Source: Blastocystis hominis
Lineage: Eukaryota > Sar > Bigyra > Opalinata > Blastocystidae
NCBI RefSeq assembly: GCF_000151665.1
Contig: NW_013171838.1
Coordinates: forward strand, 1,290,788-1,354,787
Direction: 5' to 3'
Length of the DNA: 64,000 bases
Of this stretch, positions 43,347-53,135 are shown in pieces (the stretch's first letter is position 1; every line of letters begins with the position of its first letter). Below the pieces are notes generated by a model. That model worked only from the letters and a program-made list of their open reading frames with translations, did not search any database and was not told the DNA's origin. The translations under genes and the position numbers were made by a program.

Positions 43347-46300
43347 TTACCACATCAAACAAACATACAAAAATGAGGTTACGAAAGATTTCCACCTTTT
43401 CCACTCCAAATTATCACCTACTACCAAGCTGCAGGCTTTCAAAATAATTTCTTGTTCGTTCTTTTCCAGATGGATCATGGCAGCAAACAACGCTTTCAGC
43501 CCGATTCGAAGCAAATACTCTGCATCCCCCTTCCACAGAGTTTCTTTTCTTGTTAATTCCAAGAACGGAATGATATGTCCAATAATCACTCTCATGACAT
43601 CCTTTTGCAGATTTTCGTCGAGTAAACGATACTTCCATGCATGGTGCGTGTTCTTTCCCATATAAAACTCATCCACTTCTTCACTATGGACGGCGAGCTC
43701 AAACATTATCAGAATGTTCATACAAATCTAATGGTTACAACGAGAAAAAGAAACTGCAGTACCAGAGACTGCTTTTCATGTGGCAAATACTCAACAAGCT
43801 GCATACAAAGCGGCCGACATAGAGCCAACATCCTTTCATCCCTACCCTCCACTGCTAGCTCCATTATTCCCTCGAGGGTCTGAAGAATGACCAATCTTCT
43901 CTGATCCTTTTCCTCCTGCTTGAACTCAGCTTCCAATCGTTGCACATCCGAATAAAAACAATCCAACGGCTGCACGGCTAACAAGCCTCGGATTGCACAC
44001 TGTCTCACCAGAAAGTCGCAACTTGATGCTGCCTTCTGAAGAATTATCCGAAAAGCCTTGTCTGGTTCAGCGGAATTGTGGTTTGCGAGCTTTTCAAACA
44101 GATAAATGGCCTATGTTCCAAGCTGGATAGAATAATCATACAGCAAAGCAGCCACGCGATTGCAAACGGTGATTCGAAAGGTAGAAGAGCAACGAGTCTC
44201 GAAAATCGGGAAACTCCAAATCGACCGCCCGATTCGAGATGCGATTTAACCGATAGCTCGACGTATCGACAGGCTTTCGGAACATTTTCAAGAGAAGCGT
44301 TTCATAGAGTCTGGATGCAGATGACCGCAGATTCCAACTACATTCAATCGTTCTGAAACGGATCTACTCGTCCGCATCGAGGAATTCGATAGAACGGAAC
44401 AGGATGGAAACCATGGAGCCAGCAAAATCCTCGAATAGATTTGCTTCTATCAAGCTGGTTATCACGTTCGTTACATGAACGATTGCTGAAGACGACAAGG
44501 AATCATCCAGCATCCATTGAATGAGTGAAAGCGGTAACTGTCGTGAGAGGTGTCCGAATACTTCGCAAATACTGCAGCACTAGAAGTCATTCAACCCCAA
44601 AATACATGCCAGAGCAGGAAGTCCAGCGCTTCGACGAATTGGCGGAAGTGTGCTTGTGATGGGAAGGGACCGAGCTCTTGCGACCACTTCATCAATTTCG
44701 GTAGGATTGGCCGTAATTTCCTTCCAACGACTCAAAACAAGTCGATAGCAAATCGATGCCTATGTCTGAATAAGCAAATTAAATGTAACCCGCTTGAGAA
44801 TGCCTTGATGATATGTATGCAGAAGCAATTCTTCGAAGAGGATGCGGTAATGGTTAAGTTTGCATTCAGCAGTACAATTCTGGATGATGGAGCAAAGGGA
44901 GGTGAGGCAATACTTGCAAATTTCCCAGTTCTTGACGATCTCATTTACTGATAGTGTGTCTATATGGTCCTTATCTGCTTCATTATCATCCTCTCTATCA
45001 GCATCCTCTCTATCAGCATCCTCTCTATCAGCATCCTCTCTATCAGCATCCTCTCTATCAGCATCCTCTCTATCAGCATCCTCTCTATCAGCATCCTCTC
45101 TATCAGCATCCTCTCTATCAGCATCCTCTCTATCAGCATCCTCTCTATCAGCATCCTCTTCTTCACCTTCACCATCATACTCTCCTGGAACTCCCAATCC
45201 ATTGCTATTTCCACTAGCCATTGGAGATAATCGAATTACTCTATTCATCAAGATCGATCAATTTTCAAACTCTGTAATTTGAGTTATCATTTCTTCCTCG
45301 TCCATCGAAAGATTTGACAGAATACTCGTCACTTTCGTATCATTACCAATCTCTCCTTGGCCCGATGCACAGCAAAACTTCCAAAAAGCATTTCCAAACA
45401 GAGAAAGGACCCACCACGACAGATCATTGAGAGACTCTGGAAAACGACTAAATGCTATTTTGAAAACAACGAGAAAAGTACCTTAGGAAAAGAAGAATGG
45501 CAGGGACCGGATAATCCTTCGTATCTGGAAGTGTAAGCACCACAGATGGTTTCTTTCCAGAAATACGAGAAGAGATCCAGGAAATCAAAACTCCGCTTCG
45601 GTAGACAGATTCATGGTAATTTCTCATCCGATAAACAGCGAGAGATTCAAAAAAATCTTCTTCTTTGCCTTGACAACCTCGTAAATACTCCAATTCCCCT
45701 CTCAATTTTAGCTTTCCAAGCTTATTTAGAAGCATATACAGCCTCTCGTATACTTCTAACAAGGGAATTCTCTCACGGATCTCAGCAAACACGTTAAGTG
45801 GAATAGACTCTAAACAAGCCGAGAGTTTCTACATTTCATCCCTAGGGAATAACGCGACTCCTAAGACTCGAGCATCACCAAGAAGCATTTCCATTATCAT
45901 GCGGATAACCAAATAAGAAATAGATAAACAGAAACTATCACGATTTAAGAAGTCCTGCATATTCCTATCTATGAAATAATAATACAAATCGCTCCACAAA
46001 ATTACCTTCGTTAATCTCTTTGGCAACACGATCTTTACAGGTAGAATCGTTTTCACACGACTCCTTCTTGTCTCGAGTTTGCTTTGTAAAGTCCACTTTT
46101 GCAATCGAGCTAATCGTACCACATAACGTGTGAGCACAAAGAAGAGAATATTCTGACCAACTGACTCGACTTACTAATTTGATAATCAATCCATCAAGCA
46201 AAGTCAATGATGAGGGACACACAAGATTAAATGGCTGAAGCTGGTCTTCAAACTCTTTTGTACAAAGAGGTTGAAGGGCATGACGCTGAATCCACTTTTG

Positions 46301-48040
46301 AATAACAACGAACGAAGAATCAACTACAGATCAAGTAAATGCAGATTTCCAAACGTAGTGCATGATAATTCCCATACTCTTCGACGATGTTGAGATCCCA
46401 CAAAGAGAGAACGCTCGCTTCATCCGAAAGCAAGGTACAAAGCACACAGAATGCCAAAATCCTTGTGCGTTCTTCAGGATGAGACAACAGAACAGCTTGA
46501 TTCTGAGTGAACACCTGCAAGAACGGATGGTTTGCTTTGTTGCATGTCCTCAAAATAGACAAAATCGTATGCAAACGAGTTGTGGAAAGAGACAAAAGAG
46601 ACGGCACATCTAGAGAATATGCTGTTGTTCCCACAATCCATTCAAATAAACGATCAGCATAACTTGGCCATTTTGATTTCTAACACAATAAGAGTGACAC
46701 AGCAAGCGATACATATAGATTACTCACACAATTGATAAACCCCTCCTGTGCGTCCAATTCTGCCTTCGTAGCAAACTCCCGAGAAATATCAACACAGCCG
46801 CTTTGTAAAAGAGTTAAAACCTTAGGAACAAGTTATAAAATAAATAAAAATGTACTGCTTTTTCAAAGTCCTGACTAGAGCCAGAACAGTTGAGATCGGA
46901 TAAAATACTATCAACAATCTCGACAAAAACACTCCAGTTCTTATAAAATCGAAACTGTCGAATGCAAAAACCGAGAATCTCCAACGATGTTTCCAAAGAA
47001 TGGGAATGTGAAAGAGAGAGTTTTAAAAAGGGTGGTATGTTAGTTGCATGACTACCATAAGCAATTAGCTGATGAACGATATCATCTGAGGAAGGAAGCG
47101 AACGAAGAAGAGACTTGAAAATGGAATGAGTCGTTTCCTTTGAGGCAACATTCAGAGAAATAGAGACGCTTAAGTCAAAAGCAGTTTCTCTGATCATGGT
47201 GAGTGCTAGCATTTTACCAAACATGTTATCAATTCTACAGGATGGGGTAACAGCACATAGAAATCGCATAAACTGCTGGAAGAGAAGAACATAAATACTG
47301 CTCATCTGCAAATGACTTTCGGTAACAAGCCTAACCATTTGACTTATAGAGCGAAAATGAAGCAACTCGTCATACACACGATCAATCGAGTCTGTGTCAT
47401 CTGTATGCTTTAACAGCAACTGCTTATTCAAAGAAATTTGATTATACACTAAAAGGTAGAAAATAGAAAGTGATTCAATACAGGTAACAAGTTTCCTAGA
47501 ATCACTAGGAAAGGTGATGGAATTCCATTGAAGAGGACAAGGTGGTTGGAGCCGTTGAACAAGCATATCTGTTGAAAGAAGAGTTGGCAGATCAGAAGCA
47601 GAATTCATTTGCTCCTCAGCACATTGAATAAGAGGTAGTATTGACAGAGATTGATCTTTGAGGAAAGGCAGTAGATAATGGAGAATGGAAAGAGCGTGCT
47701 GGAACTCATTCATTTGGAGTGGAGAACATATCCTCTCGAAGTGCAGCTCGAAAAAGGTCAGAAAACTGGAGATCGCTGCAGACTACAACTAATATACAAA
47801 AAGGCAATCTCAAACATCCACAAGAAAGTGGCGAACAGAAGGAGCGCAAATCAGCCTTTTAAGTTGCTGATAATCACAGTGAATTCTTTTTTCTTTCAAA
47901 TAAGCAAATATCTCGGCTATAATATTGCTCTCCGTGCAATTCGAATTAGAGTTAATCAGTGATATGCACTCCTGGTAAATGTCCTCCCGTAGTGGTTTCC
48001 CCGCAATAATTTGCTCAGTTAGTTGAAATATACGGCTCAT
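43347..48040 (-). CDS. Very large alpha-helical protein of unknown function with acidic DREDA repeat
   Basis: Exons in three frames extend over 4.7 kb and would encode about 1,400-1,500 residues, mostly helical and leucine-rich in the manner of HEAT/ARM scaffolds. The longest open piece is 46814-47713. Near 45000-45165 a 15-bp tandem repeat encodes about 11 DREDA units. I chose the start at 48040 (MSRIFQLTEQIIAGKPLRED) because no longer open frame precedes it. T 43370 with 4 nt and TGTTTGTT predicts a polyadenylation-made UAA after KSFVTSF, eight codons before the genomic TAA. I do not recognise the family. A large ribosome-biogenesis, nucleoporin or chromatin scaffold would fit the look but has no direct support. 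Confidence 0.6.
43358..43365 (-). terminator. TGTTTGTT motif inside the last codons of the large gene
   Basis: The octamer starts 4 nt after T 43370, the first base of a TTG codon, so cleavage should create UAA before the genomic stop. Confidence 0.7.
44998..45165. repeat. 15-bp tandem repeat (about 11 units) encoding (DREDA)n on the minus strand
   Basis: Near-perfect copies of AGCATCCTCTCTATC. The unit length is a multiple of three, so all frames stay open through the array. This explains several spurious ORFs here. Confidence 0.95.
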
Positions 48041-48183
48041 TGCAGCTTATTAAATAAATCGTTCAAAGAAATGGTACCGGTGTAGGGAGGAACTTCGAGA
48101 GAAGGAAATTCCTGCAAATTCTCACCGCTAGTTTCTTCGGATGGCTTCTTCTCCACGGCTGAATCCTCGGACGAACAAGACAT
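48037..48183 (-). CDS. 48-codon ORF whose stop overlaps the start of the large gene (ATGA)
   Basis: From ATG 48183 the frame reads MSCSSEDSAVEKKPSEET and ends SLNDLFNKLQ with TGA 48037-48039. The A and TG of this stop are shared with ATG 48038-48040 of the large gene. It is acidic and not low-complexity. It could be an upstream ORF controlling translation by reinitiation, a separate microprotein, or the true first exon if a splice site was missed. No family is recognised. Confidence 0.4.
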   Translation of the reverse strand: MSCSSEDSAVEKKPSEETSGENLQEFPSLEVPPYTGTISLNDLFNKLQ

Positions 48184-48420
48184 ACTTTTCAATATCCTAT
48201 CAAGTTTCTTCTGAAGTAATTGTGGAAAACGCGTGTAACAACAATACGAATAGTATTGTCACAAAAGGCTAGTATATTGCGTGATTTTGAAGGGGTTTTG
48301 CCGAAAAGAACAATCGAAAGCTTTTACAAGCACAAAATATAGACTATTTTGGTGTTTAGTATTAGGATAGAGAAACGCTCTTTTTCATATTATTATTCTA
48401 GAACTATTTGCTTTGTAATT

Positions 48421-50126
48421 ATGAGTTCTGATCTGGGTAGCCGTGCTTGTACAGTGTACCATTCTTCTAACTAAACCGTGAAAGATAGGAAATGCTGTAT
48501 TTGCGGAGTTGATATTCCTGGGGATGGACCACGCATGTGTACAAAGTGTTTGATGATGAATACATCTGTTGGGGACCACATTGATAGTGAAGCAACAATC
48601 ACTTTTTGTCCAGAATGTAACAAGTGAGTGTGGGAATAATTCTTCATCGCCTAGAATTTTAACAGGATCGCGCCAGTGGGTTTTTGTGGAACGAGAATCG
48701 GTTGAAGAATTGGGGATCATGCTCAAGATGATTCATGGTTTAAAGAAGGTATTTTGCATTATGTTTTGTCAATTGTAGAACGAACTTGTTGATGCGAAGT
48801 TTGTATGGACGGAGCCTCACAGTCGGAGAATTGTAATCGAGTTGAGCATCAAGCAGGAATTAGAAAACCGAACCACTGTCATTGTGAGTAGTTTCGTGGA
48901 GTAACTAGGAGATAGGGTAAAAAACGCATTACTTTTACCCAGACGCAGCGCATCTGTCCTGATTGTCAACGAAATGTGACTAATTTCTCTTGGGAAGCTG
49001 TGGTTCAAATCCGTCAGCGTGTATGCGACTCTTCGCTTCAGGTTTATTTTGTAGGCGGAGCATAAAAAAACATTGTTTTGGCTCGAGCAAGAACTAATCA
49101 AGAATCACCGCTATGAAGACTCGTTGTCCTTGGAGATTGTGAGCGGCGGGCTTGACTTTTATTTCTACAAATTGAAAGAAGCACAGTCGTTTGTGGAATA
49201 TGTGAAGTCTATTGTTGCTACAAGGTTTTTATTTTCTATTTATTATCTCTAACCGTTTAGCCAAAAGTACAGCAAGCAGTTGCATGGAACGGACCAAAAG
49301 AATCATGTTGCTTGGTACCGCCATTCGTTTTATCTTGAAGTTCCTTCGGTTTGTAAGGTAGAGAATCACAGCCACAAGTGAATTTTAGAACGATCTGGTC
49401 ATCCTTCCAAGATCCTGTGCATGTGATCTGGCTGTTCCGTTTGTGCTTTGTACTCGAATTACCTCGAATTTATCGTTCGTTCAGCCTACGAGTGGTAAAG
49501 TAGGAACTGAAGAATTCTAAGTGATGTCGTAGGTCGTGACAGTGTCCGGTACATCCTACAGCAAGCATCCGTTCAATCCTCTTCTAAATTCGAACCATTT
49601 GAAGGAGTTTACAGTTCTGGATGTTCAGTTGGATCACCCATCCCAGCGAACGAATCGTGAAATCACAGAAGAAAACAATATTGTTATGGGGGATGTCGAA
49701 GTAATTCGAAGCGATGATTTCGGTGTCAGTAATGAAACGATTATCGTTCGATCTCATCTGTGTGGTGTTTTGGAGCCTGGAATGCTGGTAATGGGGTATG
49801 ATTTACGTCGATCAGCGTTGAACAATGACGAATATGAAAAGTACGCGGATTTATTACCCGACGTAGTATTGGTGTGCAGAGCAAAGGATCCTGAAAGAAA
49901 GCAGAAGCAGAATAAGAACAAGAATAAGGAAAGATTGAGAGAAGTGAATACTGCATCTGAAGAGCGAAATCGAGAAATTGAGCAGTACGAAGAGGAGCGA
50001 GAGCAGTATTTTTTGGAAGAGGAGAATGATAGCGAGGAGGAGAATGATAGCGAGGAGGAGAATGATAGCGAGGAGGAAACGAAGGAAAAGGACAATGGAG
50101 AGGAAACGAAGGAAAAGGTAATGTAG
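48421..50126 (+). CDS. NMD3: NMD3, 60S ribosomal subunit export adaptor
   Basis: NMD3 binds pre-60S subunits and CRM1 for nuclear export. The first exon MSSDL joins, after a 48-nt intron (48437-48484), to RKCCICGVDIPGDGPRMC with the N-terminal zinc-binding cysteines. Family motifs follow in order: ELVDAKFVWTEPHSRRI, RICPDCQRNVTNFSWEAVVQ, VQIRQRV, KTLFWLEQELIKNHR and SGGLDFYFYKLKEAQSFVEY. The C-terminal exon from about 49530 has the eIF5A-like region and an acidic tail with a 21-bp repeat (EENDSEEENDSEE). At least six introns of 29-60 nt are inferred. The stop is TAG 50124-50126. Confidence 0.9.
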
Positions 50127-50513
50127 AGGAATGAAAAGCATCTCTATTTGTAGCCAATAATAATATATTACTATTATACAACAAATCCCACATCATAGAA
50201 TACTTTCGGTGATTCTGACTCTTTCTTGTCCTTTCCCAACTACCTTGAACTTGTGATTTATGACTGACTTCACTATAATATCTATTAGTTCAAAAATGAA
50301 ATGAGACGAATCAAGAAATCATGAAAACGATACAATGGATATTGATCCAGTTTCTATTCTAAAGTATGTGTGGATATTTAACATCTTAAAACCTTCGTAG
50401 AGTGAAATACTACTCATATTAATCAAACACAACATATAGGCATATTTTGCTTTACATAGTTATTCCTTTTTTCGAAATAATCACTGTCTTTTAATTGGGA
50501 TTTTCAATTCCAT
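50127..50513. other. AT-rich spacer between convergent genes
   Basis: No gene or exact TGTTTGTT motif could be seen. Confidence 0.5.
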
Positions 50514-52658
50514 TTAGACATTCATATCCTTTTTCACACTTCCCTTTTTAGAAACAGATTTTCTTTTGGTATTTTGCTGTTTTTTACTTCTCTTCACACA
50601 AACTAAAATAAGCGCAATAACCACAATAATCACAACAACAACTACTACCAGTACAATTAAGAAAATAATCGAAATACAGAACCCACTCGTTCTTTGCCAT
50701 TCGCCACCCTTTTCGCCAAGCTTGCAGGCTCTTTTCTGTGTTCCAATATATAGACCATCCGATGCGCATTCATAAACAGCCACTTTTCCAACATATGTCA
50801 TTGGGAAGTGGCCATCTTCTTCACACCTTCCTCTTTGGACATTGAATAGGAGCGTCGTAGACACAATACCCACTTGATTCTTTCCAAAGATTGTGCAATT
50901 TGACTTTCCGATATCCATTACCGGAGTTCCAACAATCTCTCCAGATATCGGGTTTAGCGTAAGCCCAAGAGGCAGACGGTTATTTTCGGCCAAATAAAAC
51001 TCTTCAATAACATTCTCATATGCAGGTGGAGCAATGGATATCGCAATATCTAATGTCAGATTGTATTCATTGTGCTCATATGTCAGATTTTTAGGTTCGA
51101 GCTGAATGCAATGTCTGTAGTCAATCTCTCCCAATTGACCATTGGAACAAGTACGATAAGAATAGCCTCGATATCCCTTTTCGCAACTACCAGGTGAAAT
51201 CTCTCCTTCTCCCACAGGAGGGTATTCATCAACACCAGGACATGACCCACTTCCACTCACTTTACAGTACTGAAGCATGTAGGAACTCACATAGACTATG
51301 CTTGATGCAGCGACATCCACTTCAAATCGAAGCTGCTTGAATCCAATAGTACCCACAGGAGCAGGCCAAGCATTGCGCCTTAGTGCCTGAGTAGTCTGAT
51401 CAACCGTCTCAACTGCTGTGATATAATCATCAAATGTATTTCTGCGACCATAGAGAGAAAATCCATACTCACTACGAGAATAAACGGTTTGCATAGCAAA
51501 ACTATTGAACTTTATTCCTTCCAAGTTTTCCACCGCCCATTCCAGATAGGTTCCCATAACGTTCTCCTGATATCCGTAAGTTGTGGGATTCAAATCAAAT
51601 AGTTCTTCAATAGAGCATAAACTAACCTCCGAACCATCGATTGATGAGTAAGTGTCCACAACAATCGAACACTCATTCACTCCAAATACTCCGGTAGCAT
51701 CGAACACAACCGGATTTGACGATGACTGATCCATAGGACGATGAATTTCAAAAGCCATCATGTTCTTTCCCGTTCTTCCAGCAACATTCGTCATAATTAT
51801 GTGGAACATGGAGAATACCTTTTCATCACGGAGGGTAAATGACATCGTCTCCGAATCGAAGATTTCCCCCATATTAAAACGAGCTACTTTGAATCCATTA
51901 AAGTAGGCGACAACACCTCCAGTGTATTTCACACGAATATTGAGCACATGGTAGTTGCCAATATCTGGAATGTTTACTTCTTTACGAATGTAGGTGGTTA
52001 TTTTACTATTCGTTCCAATCAGACTCGCCTTCTTAGATTCCCAATCAGAGTCATCAAAGTCAACAGTATTCCAATTCTCCACCCAATCATAGTTGACCTT
52101 CCATTCGGTATACTCAATCTGGAACGGAAGATATGAAGAAAACATTGTGCTTACGGAATGAGTGTTCGCAGGGAGCTGTCCCATTTCAAAAATCATTGCA
52201 CCCATATCCACGGTCAGATAATACCCAGCAGGATTAAACCAGCCATCCCCTCCAGAATCAAGTAATTGAATAGTGTAGATATCATTATCCAGACAGAAAT
52301 CTCCATAATTCAAACCACTACCAGTAATGAAACTATCTATAGAAGCGACAACAGTTCCACTTGTACCAATTCCCTGATAGACCTTGTAAGAACCTTCGCC
52401 TGGCCAGCTATCAGTGCGAGCCACTAAAGTAATCAATGATCGGCTCCCAGTGCAAACTTCAACAGAAAGCGAAAAAGAAACAGAGGAAGTACCTCCACTA
52501 AGTTTGCTGGCAGTGATTGTATAGGTTGTAGATATCTTTGGAGCGGTAGCAGTTCCAGAAATCATGCCTGTGTTCGGGTCAAGAGAAATTCCAGCAGGAA
52601 GACTGGGGCTGATCTGGAAATTGTAGTAATACGGAGAGTTCGGATAGACTTCTCCCAT
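50514..52658 (-). CDS. Putative-Ig (He_PIG-like) type I membrane protein, 5' end missing
   Basis: A 714-codon open frame without introns. The N-terminal part contains a putative-Ig/cadherin-like repeat (LPAGISLDPNTGMISGTAT...TYTITASKL). A second copy lies near residue 570 (LPLGLTLNPISGEIVGTP). Between them are beta-rich segments and a cysteine-containing module (CEKGYRGYSYRTC). A transmembrane helix (FLIVLVVVVVVIIVVIALILVC) and a basic, lysine-rich tail end at TAG. The first methionine (MGEVYPNSPYYYNFQ) begins inside the first Ig-like repeat and there is no signal peptide. The 5' part is therefore missing or in an unseen exon. The break falls where the Polinton-type element begins, so truncation by insertion is plausible. 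Confidence 0.65.
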   Translation of the reverse strand: MGEVYPNSPYYYNFQISPSLPAGISLDPNTGMISGTATAPKISTTYTITASKLSGGTSSVSFSLSVEVCTGSRSLITLVARTDSWPGEGSYKVYQGIGTSGTVVASIDSFITGSGLNYGDFCLDNDIYTIQLLDSGGDGWFNPAGYYLTVDMGAMIFEMGQLPANTHSVSTMFSSYLPFQIEYTEWKVNYDWVENWNTVDFDDSDWESKKASLIGTNSKITTYIRKEVNIPDIGNYHVLNIRVKYTGGVVAYFNGFKVARFNMGEIFDSETMSFTLRDEKVFSMFHIIMTNVAGRTGKNMMAFEIHRPMDQSSSNPVVFDATGVFGVNECSIVVDTYSSIDGSEVSLCSIEELFDLNPTTYGYQENVMGTYLEWAVENLEGIKFNSFAMQTVYSRSEYGFSLYGRRNTFDDYITAVETVDQTTQALRRNAWPAPVGTIGFKQLRFEVDVAASSIVYVSSYMLQYCKVSGSGSCPGVDEYPPVGEGEISPGSCEKGYRGYSYRTCSNGQLGEIDYRHCIQLEPKNLTYEHNEYNLTLDIAISIAPPAYENVIEEFYLAENNRLPLGLTLNPISGEIVGTPVMDIGKSNCTIFGKNQVGIVSTTLLFNVQRGRCEEDGHFPMTYVGKVAVYECASDGLYIGTQKRACKLGEKGGEWQRTSGFCISIIFLIVLVVVVVVIIVVIALILVCVKRSKKQQNTKRKSVSKKGSVKKDMNV

Positions 52659-53135
52659 TTCAATATCCTTGAAAATGGTAAGTAGTAGGGGAATGACGGG
52701 AAACGCGCGGAACCCAAAGTCGCCCCTCCGACCTCATCTACGAGAGTGCGCGGCTCAAAGTCGCCCCTCTGACCCCATCTTTGTTTTCGCGTATTCCCGT
52801 CAGAACACAAAAAATCCCCCAAAGTCACCCCTCAGACCCCCTCAACTGGTACCTTGATTTTTGCGTTTCATAAGAATTTCAGCACTCATGAGTAAAACAC
52901 GAGTGCTGAAATGTGCGATATCCATGACTATTATGGTTGTTATTGCTGGTCAATGTGATCATTTTCGACCATTTCTGCCATTTTCTGCCATTGCCTGCCT
53001 GGCTACCGTATTGTCCATAACAAGAAACGCGCGGAAACCCATGGCTGCCAATTTCGGCCAATTTCTGCAATGTTAACCTGACTTCCATTGTAGGCCATGG
53101 TATCCATGGTTGTCCAAAGTGAAAGATTGCTTCCT
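52659..53135. other. Candidate left border of the Polinton-type element
   Basis: It holds three copies of a roughly 25-bp unit with the core CAAAGTCGCCCCTC (52715-52739, 52756-52780 and 52820-52843, the last with CACC for CGCC). It also has two copies of AAACGCGCGGAA (52701 and 53025) and an inverted repeat AGCACTC/GAGTGCT (52881-52907). No coding sequence is seen. The other terminal repeat is outside the window, so the exact border and target-site duplication cannot be fixed. Confidence 0.5.
52715..52843. repeat. Three direct repeats with core CAAAGTCGCCCCTC
   Basis: The units at 52715, 52756 and 52820 are separated by 41 and 64 nt. Their AAAGTCGCCCC core equals the loop and right arm of the hairpin at 60814-60832. 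Confidence 0.85.

Noticed and set aside
45000-45165. Possible CRISPR-like array
   Set aside because: The units are contiguous without spacers; it is a coding minisatellite.
44954-45282. Several 80-160 codon ORFs in all frames
   Set aside because: They are produced by the 15-bp tandem repeat, whose length is a multiple of three.
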